NCBI GenBank assembly: GCA_016793925.1
Contig: JAEULH010000087.1
Location: 1-64,000, forward strand
Direction of reading: 5' to 3'
Length of the DNA stretch: 64,000 nt
DNA from: Rhodospirillales bacterium
GTDB taxonomy: Bacteria > Pseudomonadota > Alphaproteobacteria > Rhodospirillales > Defluviicoccaceae
The position numbers and the translations under genes are program-made. Below, piece after piece: positions 62,725 to 64,000 of the stretch (positions are counted from its first letter, which is position 1; each line of letters starts with the position of its first letter). The notes beneath the pieces were generated by a model. That model was not told the origin of the DNA. It ran no database searches and saw only the letters and a list, made by a program, of their open reading frames with translations.

Positions 62725-62753
62725 TTGCGTGATACCCCATTAGAGGGTATTGT
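62725..62753 (+). promoter_or_regulatory. Promoter of the small HExxH gene with internal dyad
   Basis: A sigma-70-like pair TTGCGT (62725-62730) and TATTGT (62748-62753) with a 17-base spacer lies 46-75 bases before the ATG. An inverted repeat ATACCC-N7-GGGTAT (62732-62750) fills the spacer and would block polymerase if bound by a repressor. The surrounding region (62571-62799) is strikingly AT-rich for this window. Confidence 0.5.
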
Positions 62754-62799
62754 CGGCATCATGCTCGCACATGAGCTGCAGGAACGCGAAGGCAGGTCC

Positions 62800-63096
62800 A
62801 TGAAGTGCACGGCCATCATCGTCATCTTCGCCCTCATTGCCGGCATGGCCTCGGCCGCGGCTGATTCGATCGAGCCGCGGTCACTTACCTGGAACATCGT
62901 CAGCGATCAGGAGATGAGCCGGCTCTGTCGCCGACATGGGCAGACGCCCGGGTGCGCCGGGTTGGCGGCCTGGGATGAAGAGTTCCAAAGCTGCATCATC
63001 TGGACGCGTTCGCCGCGCGACGCCGACGACCTGCAGCGGTGGCGGCTGATCCACCACGAACTGCGCCACTGCCAGCAGGGCGCCTATCACTCCTGA
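62800..63096 (+). CDS. Small secreted protein with an HExxH motif
   Basis: A 98-residue protein: signal peptide (CTAIIVIFALIAGMASAAA), a mature part with four cysteines (LCRRHGQTPGCAG, SCIIW, RHCQQG) and a zinc-protease-like HELRH in WRLIHHELRHCQQ. ATG 62800 begins the signal; it follows a GGCAGGTCC site. Family not recognised. An HExxH in a 75-residue mature protein is unusual and may bind metal without being a protease. It has its own promoter in an AT-rich gap. Confidence 0.65.
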   Translation: MKCTAIIVIFALIAGMASAAADSIEPRSLTWNIVSDQEMSRLCRRHGQTPGCAGLAAWDEEFQSCIIWTRSPRDADDLQRWRLIHHELRHCQQGAYHS

Positions 63097-63146
63097 GTTC
63101 AGGCGGCGGATCCGGCCGATCTGTCGCCGTCGCCCTTTGGCTCGCC

Positions 63147-63662
63147 CTATGAGGGCGTGCGGGCGATGGCGGCACTGACGGTCAGGGGGTTGCGCAGGCT
63201 GTGGTAGACGACGCAGTAGCGCTCGGTGAGCTTCAGCAAGGTCGCCAGGCGTTCGTCGTCGGCATCGCTGTCCAGGTCGAACCGCAGGCGGATGTCGCGA
63301 AACCCGACCGGGGCATTCTTGTCGACGCCGAGCGTGCCGCGGAAATCGAGATCGCCTTCGGCGGTGACGGTTCCGTCGCGCACATCGATATCGAGCGCGA
63401 CCGCGACGGCCCGCAGGGTGACGCCGGCGCAGGCGACCAGCGCCTGCAGCAGCATGTCGCCCGAGCAGGCTTGCAGCCCGCTACCGCCGCTCGCCGGGTG
63501 CAGTCCCGCCTCGACCAGCGCCCGGCCGGTTTCCACGCTGCAGGCGATGCCTTCGCCGCCGACCCGGCCGCTTGCCGTAAGCGTCACGACGGCCGAAGCC
63601 GGATCGTCCCGGTAGCGCGCCTTCAACGGCGCCTGAATGCTGCGGATGGCCTCTGCGTCCAT
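63147..63662 (-). CDS. OsmC-family peroxiredoxin-like protein
   Basis: A 171-residue protein of the OsmC/Ohr fold that reduces organic or fatty hydroperoxides. The second redox Cys lies in LQACSGDMLLQALVACAGVT and an N-terminal Cys in EGIACSVETGR; the cysteine spacing differs from classic OsmC/Ohr, so the enzymatic role is less certain. The long acidic loop DSDADDERLATLLKLTERY is typical of YhfA-like members. It is divergent from the transaminase gene. Confidence 0.8.
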   Translation of the reverse strand: MDAEAIRSIQAPLKARYRDDPASAVVTLTASGRVGGEGIACSVETGRALVEAGLHPASGGSGLQACSGDMLLQALVACAGVTLRAVAVALDIDVRDGTVTAEGDLDFRGTLGVDKNAPVGFRDIRLRFDLDSDADDERLATLLKLTERYCVVYHSLRNPLTVSAAIARTPS

Positions 63663-63848
63663 GCGCCTCCTCCGATCGCTTCTGGTTCATTTGCTCGGGA
63701 CTATACGCCGGCGCGTGCAACCGGCGAAGGCCGGCGTTTCCGCTTTCGCAAGCGGCTTGATCCGCAGGACGGGACCGGCGCACCATGGACAACCCGCTCT
63801 GTCTCCAAGAGACGCGCCGGGGCCGCACCCGTTAACCGGAAGACAGCC

Positions 63849-64000
63849 ATGCCCGACATCGTCGACGACTTCGCCAATGATCGCCTCAACGAACTCCAAG
63901 GCCACTGGATGCCGTTTACCGCCAACCGGGACTTCAAGGCCGAGCCCCGGTTCATCGTTCGCGCCGAGGGCATGTACTACTGGAGCCGGGCGGGGCATCG
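63849..64000 (+). CDS. Omega-amino acid:pyruvate aminotransferase, N-terminal part
   Basis: The window ends 50 codons into this gene. The visible start HWMPFTANRDFKAEPRFIVR and AEGMYYWSRAGH is the very conserved opening of class III omega-amino acid:pyruvate transaminases (beta-alanine or related amines, PLP enzyme). The ATG at 63849 follows GGAAGACAGCC. The gene runs off the right edge. Confidence 0.85.
   Translation, partial: MPDIVDDFANDRLNELQGHWMPFTANRDFKAEPRFIVRAEGMYYWSRAGH

Overview
The window is GC-rich throughout (GC-ending codons dominate every gene) and its gene families point to an alphaproteobacterium, probably of the Rhodospirillales type. The pointers are a COG3146/DUF482 acyltransferase, a BKACE enzyme, a CoxE-type VWA/MoxR pair, a cytochrome b561, an LpsL-like epimerase, an omega-amino acid:pyruvate transaminase and an SRAP protein. 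This assignment is inference. No rRNA, tRNA or CRISPR array was recognised. Genes are dense on both strands, mostly in one- to four-gene units with short overlaps.

Layout. 1-5.9 kb: end of an unrecognised gene, an RND efflux pair (adaptor and pump), a secreted EF-hand protein and a glycine-zipper lipoprotein. 6-11.9 kb: patatin-like phospholipase with a GntP-type permease, a LuxR regulator behind a 24-bp dyad, a nested inverted repeat, a DUF2270 membrane protein and a cytochrome b561. 12-15.4 kb (minus strand): a SEFIR-domain gene followed by a TPR-repeat gene, joined by a duplicated short motif; the TPR gene has eleven 141-bp repeats and one single-base slip. 15.7-23.2 kb: class III CoA transferase, acyltransferase, glmM, thiD, a TPR protein, an SDR and an alpha/beta hydrolase. 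23.3-26.4 kb: a MacAB-like adaptor/permease/ATPase operon. 26.5-30.6 kb: BKACE enzyme, glycosyltransferase, methyltransferase and SRAP.

31-38.5 kb: an ExeA-like ATPase with a membrane anchor and Sel1-like tail, uppS, glgC, a broken small gene below 36.4 kb, a secreted repeat-rich protein and a CDF-like cation transporter. 38.6-43.1 kb (minus): the sulfate ABC operon (sbp, cysT, cysW, cysA) downstream of an Rrf2 regulator with a dyad in the sbp promoter region. 43.2-50.4 kb: secreted C13 peptidase, VWA/MoxR pair, cyclophilin, pyruvate kinase, AEC and RarD transporters. 50.4-54 kb: an accessory patch holding an unrecognised gene with a probable frame break, a decayed IS1595-type transposase, and a two-gene AAA ATPase plus TOPRIM (DUF3226-like) operon. 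54-64 kb: nucleotide-sugar epimerase, acyl-CoA synthetase, oligoendopeptidase F, an ABC1-family kinase-like protein, YbjQ, MepA, a SIMPL protein, a tiny secreted HExxH protein, an OsmC protein and the start of an omega-transaminase.

The two parts most likely to hold an under-described system are the SEFIR/TPR operon (12.0-15.4 kb) and the AAA/TOPRIM operon (52.1-53.9 kb). Both look like immunity or conflict modules: the first pairs a known type of death effector with a highly repetitive putative sensor through a shared motif, the second resembles a split OLD or PARIS-type ATPase/nuclease pair.
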